From the NCBI GenBank assembly GCA_964013575.1, contig CAXGWP010000004.1, positions 1 through 64,000 on the forward strand: DNA of 64,000 bases. The letters run 5' to 3'. The DNA comes from BJGV01 sp964013575 (GTDB taxonomy: Bacteria; Pseudomonadota; Gammaproteobacteria; Burkholderiales; Nitrosomonadaceae). Of the stretch, positions 53,052 to 61,755 are shown piece by piece; positions within the stretch are counted from its first letter, which is position 1, and each line of letters begins with the position of its first letter. The notes beneath the pieces are model-generated. The model did not search any database. It worked only from the letters and a program-made list of their open reading frames with translations, and had not been told where the DNA came from. A program made the position numbers and the translations under genes.

Positions 53052-54112
53052 ATTTCTCTTTTTGGCGCAATAAAAAAGTGTTTATCACTGGCCACACTGG
53101 ATTTAAAGGAAGTTGGTTGTGTTTGTGGTTACAACAGCTTGGTGCAGAAGTGACTGGTTATGCAATGTTGCCGCCTACTAATCCTAGTTTGTTTGAAGTT
53201 GCGCGGGTAAAAGAAGGTATGGTGTCTATCATTGGTGATATTCGTGATGAGATTATGCTGGATAAGGCCATGCAAGAGGCAGCCCCTGATATTGTTATAC
53301 ATATGGCAGCTCAGCCGCTAGTGCGTCGTTCTTATATCGACCCAGTTGAAACCTACTCAACTAATGTAATTGGGACAGTGCATTTATTTGAGGCTGTGCG
53401 CAAAACATCCAGTGTACGAGCAGTAGTTAATGTCACTAGTGACAAATGTTATAAGAATAAGGAGTGGGTATGGGGCTACCGTGAAAATGAAGAAATGGGC
53501 GGTTACGATCCTTATAGCAGTAGTAAAGGCTGTGCTGAGTTAGTTACGTCAGCATATCGCAATTCTTTTTTTAATCCTGCAGAATATATAGAGCATCACG
53601 TCTCTCTTGCTAGTGCAAGGGCGGGTAATGTAATCGGAGGTGGTGATTGGGCTAAGGATCGATTAATTCCTGATATTTTAGCTTCAATTAGCAATAGAAG
53701 CCCTGTTGTTATACGTAGCCCTCAAGCTATCAGACCATGGCAGCATGTGTTGGAGCCACTTAACGGTTATTTACAGCTTGCCCAAAAGCTTTATGAGGGA
53801 GAGGGGTCTTTTGCTGAGAGTTGGAATTTTGGTCCAAATGAGGAAGATTCTAGGTCAGTACAATGGATTGTTGAGCAGTTTATACAGTATTGGGGCAGCG
53901 GTGCAAGTTGGAGATTAGATGATGCAGCCCATGTACATGAATCCAATTATCTTAAGTTAGACTGTTCAAAATCCAAGGTGCAACTTGATTGGCACCCTCG
54001 TTTTAGCTTAGCTTATACATTAAAAATGATTGTTATTTGGCATCATGCTTATTTGAAGCAGGAGGATATGCGTAAAATATCATTGGAACAGATAAATGAA
54101 TTTTCAAATTGA
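53048..54112 (+). CDS. rfbG: CDP-glucose 4,6-dehydratase
   Basis: RfbG converts CDP-glucose to CDP-4-keto-6-deoxyglucose with bound NAD. The extended SDR motifs are VFITGHTGFKGSWL, HMAAQPLVRRSY and the active site NVTSDKCY / YDPYSSSKGCAE (Tyr and Lys). IRPWQHVLEPL follows. I prefer TTG 53048 as start: GGAAGG is 7 bases upstream, and the TTG overlaps the rfbF stop. A GTG at 53042 is too close to that site. About 354 residues. Confidence 0.94.
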   Translation: MNFSFWRNKKVFITGHTGFKGSWLCLWLQQLGAEVTGYAMLPPTNPSLFEVARVKEGMVSIIGDIRDEIMLDKAMQEAAPDIVIHMAAQPLVRRSYIDPVETYSTNVIGTVHLFEAVRKTSSVRAVVNVTSDKCYKNKEWVWGYRENEEMGGYDPYSSSKGCAELVTSAYRNSFFNPAEYIEHHVSLASARAGNVIGGGDWAKDRLIPDILASISNRSPVVIRSPQAIRPWQHVLEPLNGYLQLAQKLYEGEGSFAESWNFGPNEEDSRSVQWIVEQFIQYWGSGASWRLDDAAHVHESNYLKLDCSKSKVQLDWHPRFSLAYTLKMIVIWHHAYLKQEDMRKISLEQINEFSN

Positions 54113-54120
54113 GAAAGAAA

Positions 54121-55443
54121 ATGGGCATAAAAAATAAAGAGCAGTTGCGCTTACAGATTACTGATCTTGTTAAACAATATGCTGATATTTCTTATACGTC
54201 AGGAATTTTTAAGGCTGGTGAGAGTGTTATACCCCCTTCTGGTAAAATTATTGGAGCGAAAGAGATTCAAAATATGGTGGAGGCATCGCTTGATGGCTGG
54301 CTTACTTCAGGTCGTTTTAATGATGCTTTTGAAGCACGTTTATCAGAATTTCTGGGTGTGAGTCATGTTTTAACAACGAATTCAGGTTCATCAGCTAATT
54401 TATTGGCATTTTCGGCTCTTACATCATATAAATTAGGGGATCGTGCTATTAAGCCTGGAGATGAGGTGATTTCTGTTGCCTCAGGTTTTCCAACTACAGT
54501 TAACCCTATTTTACAGTTTGGCGCTGTCCCTGTCTTTGTTGACGTGCATATTCCTACTTATAATATTGATCCAGCTAAAGTTGAGATGGCTATTAGTTCA
54601 AAAACCAAGGCCATTATGCTTGCCCATACTTTAGGCAACCCATACAATCTTGAGGTTATTGTAGGGTTAGCTAAGAAATATAAACTCTGGCTTATTGAAG
54701 ACTGCTGTGATGCCCTTGGGTCTACTTACAAAGGTAAATTGGTTGGCAGTTTTGGTGATATTGGCACATTAAGTTTCTATCCAGCACACCACATTACTAT
54801 GGGTGAGGGCGGTGCGGTATTTACTAATAATGGTAAGCTTAAAACAGTTATTGAATCATTTCGTGATTGGGGTCGAGATTGCTATTGTAACCCAGGTGTG
54901 GAAAACACATGTGGTAAACGTTTTGGCTGGCAGCTCGGTGATTTGCCTGAGGGGTACGATCATAAATATATATATTCACACCTTGGCTACAATATGAAGA
55001 TTTCTGATATGCAGGCTGCTTGTGCTTTGGCCCAAATGGACAGGTTACATGGTTTTATTAAGACAAGAAAACATAATTTCTCTTATCTTAAAGGGAGGCT
55101 TAAAGATTGCGAAGAGTTTTTGTGGCTACCAGAAGCCACACCGGGCAGTGATCCATCCTGGTTTGGTTTTCCTATCACGATTAAACCTAGTGCAGGGACA
55201 ACACGAGTTCATTTTTTAGAATACCTTAATGAAAATAATATTGGTACGCGTTTGTTGTTTGCGGGTAATTTGACGCGGCAACCATATATGAATGGGCGTA
55301 ATTTTCAGGTGTCTGGTGAATTAACTAACACTGATACAGTAATGAATGATACTTTTTGGATTGGTGTATATCCAGAAATAAATGAGGAGATGCTTGATTT
55401 TGTCATCTCTAAGATTCAAGATTTTTTTTGTATCAACTTTTAA
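54121..55443 (+). CDS. rfbH: CDP-4-dehydro-6-deoxyglucose 3-dehydrase (E1)
   Basis: RfbH (E1) uses PMP and a [2Fe-2S] centre to remove the C3 hydroxyl of CDP-4-keto-6-deoxyglucose. The usual PLP lysine is replaced by histidine in SFYPAHHITMGEGG, and the iron-sulfur cysteines match the E1 pattern: C196 in EDCCDA, then C254, C256 and C264 in DCYCNPGVENTC. The ATG at 54121 gives 440 residues; a TTG at 54109 is possible. It needs a separate reductase (E3), which I do not see in the cluster. Confidence 0.94.
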   Translation: MGIKNKEQLRLQITDLVKQYADISYTSGIFKAGESVIPPSGKIIGAKEIQNMVEASLDGWLTSGRFNDAFEARLSEFLGVSHVLTTNSGSSANLLAFSALTSYKLGDRAIKPGDEVISVASGFPTTVNPILQFGAVPVFVDVHIPTYNIDPAKVEMAISSKTKAIMLAHTLGNPYNLEVIVGLAKKYKLWLIEDCCDALGSTYKGKLVGSFGDIGTLSFYPAHHITMGEGGAVFTNNGKLKTVIESFRDWGRDCYCNPGVENTCGKRFGWQLGDLPEGYDHKYIYSHLGYNMKISDMQAACALAQMDRLHGFIKTRKHNFSYLKGRLKDCEEFLWLPEATPGSDPSWFGFPITIKPSAGTTRVHFLEYLNENNIGTRLLFAGNLTRQPYMNGRNFQVSGELTNTDTVMNDTFWIGVYPEINEEMLDFVISKIQDFFCINF

Positions 55444-55459
55444 CGAGAGGCTTCATAAA

Positions 55460-56968
55460 ATGACAAAAACTATCCCTGACAATTTGTTTGTACTTGAGAT
55501 GGCAAATAATCATATGGGAGATATTGCGCATGGTTTGGAAATTATTCGTAAATTTGGAGCCGTATGCCAAAAATTTCCAGAGTTTAATTTTGCCTTCAAA
55601 CTTCAATATCGTGATTTAGATACTTTTATCCACCCATCAATGCAGGGTCGTGATGATATTAAATACATTAAGCGGTTCTCAGAAACGCGTTTGACACGTG
55701 AAGAATTTGATCAATTAGTTTCTGAAATGCGTAACAATGGTTTTTTAACAATGGCAACGCCATTTGATGAAGCTTCAGTAAGTATTATCGAAGAACAGAA
55801 GCTAGATATAATTAAAATTGCTAGTTGTTCCTGTAGAGATTGGCCGCTACTTGAACGTGTAGTTGAGACTGAAATGCCTATTATTGCATCTACAGCAGGT
55901 GCTTCTTTGGAGGATATTGATCGTGTAGTTAGTTTTTATGAACACCGAGAGAAGAGTTTTGCAATACTGCATTGTGTTGGTGAATACCCCACAGCTGATG
56001 ATAAAATGCACATAAGCCAGATTAGTTTCCTGGCAGATCGATATCCAGGAGTACGTATAGGGTTTTCTACTCATGAGAGTCCTGATAATGTAGATATTGT
56101 GAAATTAGCAATAGCTAAAGGTGCGAGGGTTTTTGAAAAACATGTTGGGGTTCCTACAGATGCATTCTCTTTAAATGCTTATTCGGCAAATCCAAAGCAA
56201 GTTACAGCTTGGTTGGATGCTGCTCGATATGCAAATAGGGTCTGTGGTGTTGGTGATGCGCGTTCGCCATCTAATCCTGTTGAGCAGTCAAGTTTGCGTT
56301 CCTTGCAGCGAGGAATATTTATGCGGCGGAACATTCAAGCTGGAGAGGTTGTAAACAGGGAGGATGTATATTTTGCTTTTCCACCAGAAAAAGGGCAGTA
56401 TTCAGCTACTGAATGGTCTAAATATGCGACCTTTACCACTAGGCTCCCTATTCTAAAAGATGCTCCGTTACTTGTTGAAAACTCACGGCGCGATGATGTG
56501 CAATCTAAAGTTTTAGCTGCTGCCCAACAAGTAAAAGCATTGCTAATTGAAAGTTCTATTAATGTACCTGGAGGTTTAGATTTAGAGCTTTCACATCATT
56601 ACGGGATAGATAAATTCAATGAGGTAGGCCTTACTATGATAACAGTAGTAAATCGTGGTTATTGTAAGAAACTACTTGTTTCTTTACCTAACCAATATCA
56701 TCCAGAGCAATATCATAATGAAAAAGAAGAAACATTCCATATTTTGTATGGTGAGGTCAATGTTACGCTAAATGGCGTTATGAATACTTATTATCCTGGT
56801 GACGTGATAAATATTGAGCCGAAGGCCCGCCATGCTTTTGTAAGTAAAACTGGTGCTGTTATAGAAGAACTTTCATCAACACATTTTAAGAATGACTCTT
56901 TTTATACTGATAGCTCAATTAACAAGAATTTAAATCGAAAAACCTTTCTAAGGTACTGGATGAAGTAG
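55460..56968 (+). CDS. NeuB-family sialic acid synthase fused to a cupin
   Basis: The first 260 residues are a NeuB-type TIM barrel that condenses phosphoenolpyruvate with a sugar: LEMANNHMGD at the start, FKLQYRDLDTF, KIASCSCRDWPLLE, STAGASLEDI and GFSTHESPD. A SAF antifreeze-like domain follows (about 285-345, with RRNIQAGEVVNREDVYF). Residues about 370-480 form a cupin close to sugar isomerase cupins (HPEQYHNEKEETFHILYG and PGDVINIEPKARHAF). NeuA and NeuC are absent. The substrate is not known. It starts 17 bases after rfbH. Confidence 0.88.
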   Translation: MTKTIPDNLFVLEMANNHMGDIAHGLEIIRKFGAVCQKFPEFNFAFKLQYRDLDTFIHPSMQGRDDIKYIKRFSETRLTREEFDQLVSEMRNNGFLTMATPFDEASVSIIEEQKLDIIKIASCSCRDWPLLERVVETEMPIIASTAGASLEDIDRVVSFYEHREKSFAILHCVGEYPTADDKMHISQISFLADRYPGVRIGFSTHESPDNVDIVKLAIAKGARVFEKHVGVPTDAFSLNAYSANPKQVTAWLDAARYANRVCGVGDARSPSNPVEQSSLRSLQRGIFMRRNIQAGEVVNREDVYFAFPPEKGQYSATEWSKYATFTTRLPILKDAPLLVENSRRDDVQSKVLAAAQQVKALLIESSINVPGGLDLELSHHYGIDKFNEVGLTMITVVNRGYCKKLLVSLPNQYHPEQYHNEKEETFHILYGEVNVTLNGVMNTYYPGDVINIEPKARHAFVSKTGAVIEELSSTHFKNDSFYTDSSINKNLNRKTFLRYWMK

Positions 56969-56972
56969 ACCT

Positions 56973-58835
56973 ATGAGTACAGCAGAAAAAGAAATAGGGC
57001 TGTATCGTGTGGCTGATTATATTGCTGATTGTATTGCAACCATAGGAGTAAGAGAGGTTTTTCTTTTGCCTGGTGGCGGAGTAATGTTTTTAAATGATGC
57101 GGTAGGTAAGCATCCAGAAATCAATGTCATTCCGTGTTTACATGAGCAAGCCGCAGCAATATCAGCAGAAGCATATGGTCGCATTCACTCAAGTGGGATT
57201 GGGGTGGTGATGGTGACTACAGGTCCTGGTGCAACTAATGCATTAACTGCTGTTACTGGTGCATGGATAGAGTCAGTGCCAATGATAGTAATATCAGGCC
57301 AAGTAAAACGAACTGATATGCTGCATGGCGCTCCTTTACGTCAAATGGGTCCACAAGAAGTTGACATTGTAAGTATGGTTAAAGGGGTTACAAAATATGC
57401 TAAAACCATTGAGAAAGTTAAAGATATTCGCCAAGAATTTGAAAAAGCATTTTATCTTGCTAAGGAAGGGCGAGGTGGTCCAGTTTGGCTTGATATACCA
57501 CTTGATATACAGGCTGCACCGGTAGATTCAAGCTTGCTATTTAGTTATACAGCACCTGTTATAAAAGATACATTTTCAGATTCTAAGTGTAGTATTAGAG
57601 AATCAGTTGCTGCAATGATTAAGCTGCTTAAGCAAGCAGAGCGCCCATTGATTCTTGCAGGACATGGAGTACGTCTTTCAGGAGAGGAAAAATTATTCCA
57701 AGAAATTGTTGAACTCACAAATGTACCCGTAGTAACTACTTGGAATGCTTTAGACTTGTTGCCATACGATCACCCTCTTAATGTTGGGCGGCCAGGAGTT
57801 GTAGCGTTGAGAGCTCCAAATTTTTCTGTTCAGAATTGTGATTTGCTCATCAGTATTGGTAGCCGCTTAGATAATATTATTACAGCGTATAATCCGCAAG
57901 GTTTTGCACGTGCTGCTAAGAAAATAGTAGTTGATGTTGATCATAACGAGATTAAGAAGTTAGATATGGACATTACACTGGAAATAGTGGCAAATGCTAA
58001 AATTTTTCTAGAGGTATGGTCACAGAAAAAAAATACTATTTATCCAGACTGGGGAAAATGGAGAGAGCGTTGTAATAACTGGAAGCAACGTTACCAAATA
58101 AACAATGCTTCATCTTCCTTGCATAATAATTCTATAAGTCACTATCATTTGATGGATTCGTTATCTGAGGTTATTCCAGAAAATACCCTTATTAGTACAG
58201 GCAGTTCTGGTCTAGCAGTAGAGGCGTTTTATACCGTTTTTCGTAATAAAATAGGACAGCGTATATTTCTGACATCTGGGTTGGGCGCAATGGGTTATGG
58301 TCTACCAGCATCAATTGGTGCGTGCTTTGCAAATGCACGTAAGCCAATGGTGGCTGTTGAAAGTGATGGTAGCTTACAGCTTAATATTCAGGAATTAGCA
58401 ACATTGCGTGCTTTTAACTTGCCGATTTGTTTAATTATTATGAATAATAATGGTTATGCTTCGATTCGTAATACACAACGTAATTATTTTAAGGGGCGAT
58501 TTGTTGGCACAGGGCCAGAGACTGGGTTGCTTTTACCAGATTTAGAGAAAGTTGCGGCTACTTATGGTTTGTCATTTCTGCGTATTAACGATACTGATAA
58601 ATTGAAATCTGAATTACAACAAGCTTTGTCTCAGCCTAGGCCTTTACTGGTAGATGTTTGTCTTACGACAGATGAAATACTTTCGCCCAAGGTTTCTGCA
58701 TTACCTCAGGATGATGGAACAATGTTATCTATGCCTTTAGAGGATATGTCTCCTCTTTTGTCGTTGGAAGCTCTAAAGGAAGAGATGATAATTGAGCTGC
58801 TCCCCCAGTCACTAAAAGCAAGGCAGGTTAAGTAG
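56973..58835 (+). CDS. ThDP-dependent enzyme, YerE / acetolactate synthase-like
   Basis: This 620-residue ThDP enzyme has the catalytic glutamate E58 in CLHEQAAAISAEAYGR and PGGGVMFL near the start. The ThDP motif reads ESDGSLQLNIQELATL ... MNNNGYASI (DG...NN). The C-terminal NTQRNYFKGRFVGTGPETG closely matches the YerE-type group. YerE adds a two-carbon unit from pyruvate to C4 of a CDP-3,6-dideoxy-4-keto sugar in yersiniose formation. With rfbF-G-H before it, that is the best reading; plain acetolactate synthase is less likely, as no small subunit is present. Confidence 0.83.
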   Translation: MSTAEKEIGLYRVADYIADCIATIGVREVFLLPGGGVMFLNDAVGKHPEINVIPCLHEQAAAISAEAYGRIHSSGIGVVMVTTGPGATNALTAVTGAWIESVPMIVISGQVKRTDMLHGAPLRQMGPQEVDIVSMVKGVTKYAKTIEKVKDIRQEFEKAFYLAKEGRGGPVWLDIPLDIQAAPVDSSLLFSYTAPVIKDTFSDSKCSIRESVAAMIKLLKQAERPLILAGHGVRLSGEEKLFQEIVELTNVPVVTTWNALDLLPYDHPLNVGRPGVVALRAPNFSVQNCDLLISIGSRLDNIITAYNPQGFARAAKKIVVDVDHNEIKKLDMDITLEIVANAKIFLEVWSQKKNTIYPDWGKWRERCNNWKQRYQINNASSSLHNNSISHYHLMDSLSEVIPENTLISTGSSGLAVEAFYTVFRNKIGQRIFLTSGLGAMGYGLPASIGACFANARKPMVAVESDGSLQLNIQELATLRAFNLPICLIIMNNNGYASIRNTQRNYFKGRFVGTGPETGLLLPDLEKVAATYGLSFLRINDTDKLKSELQQALSQPRPLLVDVCLTTDEILSPKVSALPQDDGTMLSMPLEDMSPLLSLEALKEEMIIELLPQSLKARQVK

Positions 58836-59876
58836 ATGGAATACTGCCAATTAGGGGGAACTAGTTTGAAAGTTAGCTCAATTTGCTTAGGCAGCATGAC
58901 TTTTGGCGAACAGAATAATGAGTTAGAAGCATTTGAACAGATGAACTATGCATTTGAAAAGGGAGTCAATTTTATTGATACTGCTGAGATGTATCCCATC
59001 CCAGCACGGACTGAAACGCAGGGCAGAACGGAGAAATATATTGGGAACTGGATGAAAAAGTATGGTAATAGAGAAAGAATAATTATTTCAAGTAAAATTA
59101 CCGGTCCCTCGCCTGGACTTGCCCATATTCGTAATGGTAAAACCCTATTTAATCGAGGGTATATTCGTAAGGCTGTAGCAGGTAGTCTGAAGCGCTTAAA
59201 GACTGATTACATTGATCTCTATTTGGTGCATTGGCCTGAGCGAAGTACAAATATGTTTGGTAAGCTAGGTTATGAACATCGTCATGAGGAGGGTGTGACT
59301 AAAATAGCAGATACACTAGTAGCGCTGGATGAATTGGTTCAGGAGGGCAAGGTACGTTATCTTGGAATTTCCAATGAAACGCCTTGGGGGTTGATGCAAT
59401 ATCTTAAAGCTTCAGAGAAAGCAAAATTATCACGAATTATAGCAATTCAAAATCCATATTCCTTATTAAATCGTAGTTTTGAAATTGGGCTGGCAGAGTG
59501 TGCCCATCGGGAATCTGTAAACCTTATGGCCTATTCTCCTTTAGGCTTTGGTGTGCTATCAGGAAAATATTTAAATCAGGCTAGGCCAGTAGGTGCAAGA
59601 CGTACTTTATTTAAGAGGTATGATCGTTATAGTAATAAGATAGGAAATTTAGCAACAAAAGCATATGTGCGGTTAGCAACTGAAGCAGGTTTAGATCCTG
59701 CACAAATGGCGCTTGCTTATGTGAATAGTCGTTTGTTTGTTGCTAGTACAATTATTGGAGCTACTAATATGGCTCAATTAAAAATTAACATTGACAGTGT
59801 GGATATTAAATTGAGTAGGGAAGTTTTAGCTGCTATCGAAGTAATTCATAAACAATATCCAAATCCTTGTCCGTGA
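58836..59876 (+). CDS. aldo/keto reductase (Tas-like)
   Basis: This 346-residue NADPH-dependent oxidoreductase has the AKR tetrad: D48 and Y53 in FIDTAEMYP, K87 in IISSKIT, and H132 in LVHWP. It resembles E. coli Tas. It starts at the base after the ThDP enzyme stop and overlaps the methyltransferase start. In this context it may reduce a keto group on the branched sugar, taking the part of YerF. That substrate is inference. Confidence 0.88.
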   Translation: MEYCQLGGTSLKVSSICLGSMTFGEQNNELEAFEQMNYAFEKGVNFIDTAEMYPIPARTETQGRTEKYIGNWMKKYGNRERIIISSKITGPSPGLAHIRNGKTLFNRGYIRKAVAGSLKRLKTDYIDLYLVHWPERSTNMFGKLGYEHRHEEGVTKIADTLVALDELVQEGKVRYLGISNETPWGLMQYLKASEKAKLSRIIAIQNPYSLLNRSFEIGLAECAHRESVNLMAYSPLGFGVLSGKYLNQARPVGARRTLFKRYDRYSNKIGNLATKAYVRLATEAGLDPAQMALAYVNSRLFVASTIIGATNMAQLKINIDSVDIKLSREVLAAIEVIHKQYPNPCP

Positions 59877-61018
59877 ACCAGTTAAATCATCAGTGTAGAG
59901 TGTGTGCCAAATTTCTTATAGAGCCACGTTTATTACATTTTAAGAATATGCCTAAAGCAGCTCAATTCCTGCCAGGTATGGCAGATTTAGCTGAAGATCA
60001 GGGTATAGACCTTGATGTGTATCAGTGTGGAAGTTGTGGCTTAATTCAGATTATTAACGAACCAGTTTCATATTATAAGGAAGTTGTTCGTGCCGCAGCT
60101 TTTTCTGAAGAGATGAAAGCATTTCGTCAGCAGCAATTTTCCAGGTTTGTACAGGAATATACTTTACAGGGAAGAAAACTGATAGAGATAGGTTGTGGGT
60201 GTGGAGAATATTTGACTTTATTACAGGAAGCCGGGGTGAACGCGTATGGTTTAGAAGCTTCTGAGGCATCCGTGAATCAATGTGTAAAAAATAATTTACA
60301 GGTGACGTGTGGATACGTAGATTGTGCTGATTATATAATACAAGGGGGGGGGTTTGATGCATTTGTGACATTAAATTTTCTTGAGCACTGGCCTGATCCT
60401 AACGCTAGTTTAAGTGGCATTGCACATAATTTATGTGAAGGGGGGATTGGTTTGATTGAGGTGCCTAATTTTGAAATGATACTGAGAAAGAATTTATTTA
60501 CTGAATTTATCAGCGACCATATTTTCTATTTCACGCGAGAAACACTGGAAACAACATTACGGTTGAATGGGTTTGAGATTATTAAGTGCTCAGAAATTTG
60601 GTATGATTATATCCTCTCAGCTGTAGTAAGAAAACGTAGTTTGTGCAATGTTTCTTCTTTCGATCATATTCGAGAACAGCTAAAAATTGAGATTCATAAA
60701 TATATCCAACAATATGGAGAAAATGGTGTTGCCATTTGGGGTGCTGGCCATCAGGCGCTTGCTACTATTTCGTTGTTAGGGCTGGCAGATGAGATCAAAT
60801 ATGTTGTAGATTCTGCACCTTTTAAGCAAAATAAATTTACACCTGTTAGCCATATTCCTATTGTTGCCCCAGAATCTTTAAATAGCAATCCAGTAGATGC
60901 TATTATTGTTATGGCAGCAAGTTATTCTGATGAGGTTGCAAAGGTTGCTCGGGAAAGGTTAGGTAATAAATCATATATTGCAATTTTAAGAGATTATGGG
61001 CTAGAGCCTGTATTATGA
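59873..61018 (+). CDS. sugar C-methyltransferase (zinc-binding, TylC3/NovU type)
   Basis: This 381-residue SAM enzyme has the three-domain form of sugar C-methyltransferases. The N-terminal zinc site has C8, C11, C52 and C55 (QCRVCAKF and QCGSCGLIQI). The SAM loop is LIEIGCGCGEYL and the C-terminal nucleotide-fold domain begins VAIWGAGHQALATISLL. The GTG at 59873 overlaps the reductase stop (GTGA). A run of nine G at 60344-60352 encodes three glycines (158-160) and could cause frameshifts. It would add a methyl branch to a keto sugar nucleotide. Confidence 0.9.
   Translation: MNQLNHQCRVCAKFLIEPRLLHFKNMPKAAQFLPGMADLAEDQGIDLDVYQCGSCGLIQIINEPVSYYKEVVRAAAFSEEMKAFRQQQFSRFVQEYTLQGRKLIEIGCGCGEYLTLLQEAGVNAYGLEASEASVNQCVKNNLQVTCGYVDCADYIIQGGGFDAFVTLNFLEHWPDPNASLSGIAHNLCEGGIGLIEVPNFEMILRKNLFTEFISDHIFYFTRETLETTLRLNGFEIIKCSEIWYDYILSAVVRKRSLCNVSSFDHIREQLKIEIHKYIQQYGENGVAIWGAGHQALATISLLGLADEIKYVVDSAPFKQNKFTPVSHIPIVAPESLNSNPVDAIIVMAASYSDEVAKVARERLGNKSYIAILRDYGLEPVL
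60344..60352 (+). repeat. poly-G tract (G9) inside the C-methyltransferase gene
   Basis: Nine consecutive G lie in frame as three glycine codons. Runs of this length in AT-rich genomes are slip-prone; one base gained or lost would truncate the protein. It is the longest G or C run I found in the window. Confidence 0.85.
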
Positions 61019-61057
61019 TTAATTTTATTGGTTTAATTAGTTTTTAGTTGGCTTTAT

Positions 61058-61567
61058 ATGGCGGTTAAGGATTATTTAGTAGCGCTGGAGAGAAATATCG
61101 GTAATGCCAGGCAGGGTTTGGCAACAGAGGTGTTTCTTTTTGTGAGTAGATTGACCCCTATGGTTAATGTGGAGTTATTAATAAAGAATGAGAAAAATAA
61201 AACACTATTAACTTGGCGGGAAGATGAGTACTATGGGCCTGGGTGGCATCTTCCTGGAGGCGTTGTAAGATTCAAAGAGACAGTTGCTACTCGAATTCAA
61301 GCTGTGGCAGAGAGTGAGTTGGGCGCGAGAGTAGAATTTCAAAACGACCCGCTTGTTATGAATGAAATTATGAACCCTACTAGGGATACACGTGGTCACT
61401 TTATTTCATTTCTATATGAATGCAAACTGACAAGTTCGCTTGATCCAAGTCTTGAATATAGGAAGGAATTTGTGAAGAATGGCCAATGGGCCTGGCATGG
61501 AGAGTGTCCAGAGAATCTGATAGCAGTTCATGAAATTTATAGAAATTATATTTGTACGCCAGCTTAA
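61058..61567 (+). CDS. Nudix hydrolase, GDP-mannose mannosyl hydrolase-like
   Basis: This 169-residue protein has the Nudix fold with the box GGVVRFKETVATRIQAVAESELG. It keeps the first glycines, the E of GX5E and the final ELG, but the RE pair reads AV. GDP-mannose mannosyl hydrolases (WcaH/Gmm) also depart from the consensus, and the N-terminal pattern and the late HEIYRNYI helix fit them. It follows the methyltransferase after 39 bases. A role in sugar nucleotide turnover is likely. Confidence 0.78.
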   Translation: MAVKDYLVALERNIGNARQGLATEVFLFVSRLTPMVNVELLIKNEKNKTLLTWREDEYYGPGWHLPGGVVRFKETVATRIQAVAESELGARVEFQNDPLVMNEIMNPTRDTRGHFISFLYECKLTSSLDPSLEYRKEFVKNGQWAWHGECPENLIAVHEIYRNYICTPA

Positions 61568-61755
61568 ATTTTAGGAATTAATATATTGGTGTAATAGGTC
61601 TATGAATTTATAAATAAATTTTTTAGAGTGTTCTAACTGTTACATGATTAGGTATAGGGCTCTTAGGCAATAGTGGTATAATTCTCACTAAATTCAGTAT
61701 ATTTTTTATTGTTAGGATGTGCTAATTTTATAATGTTTTAACTCAGGAGCCCTAT

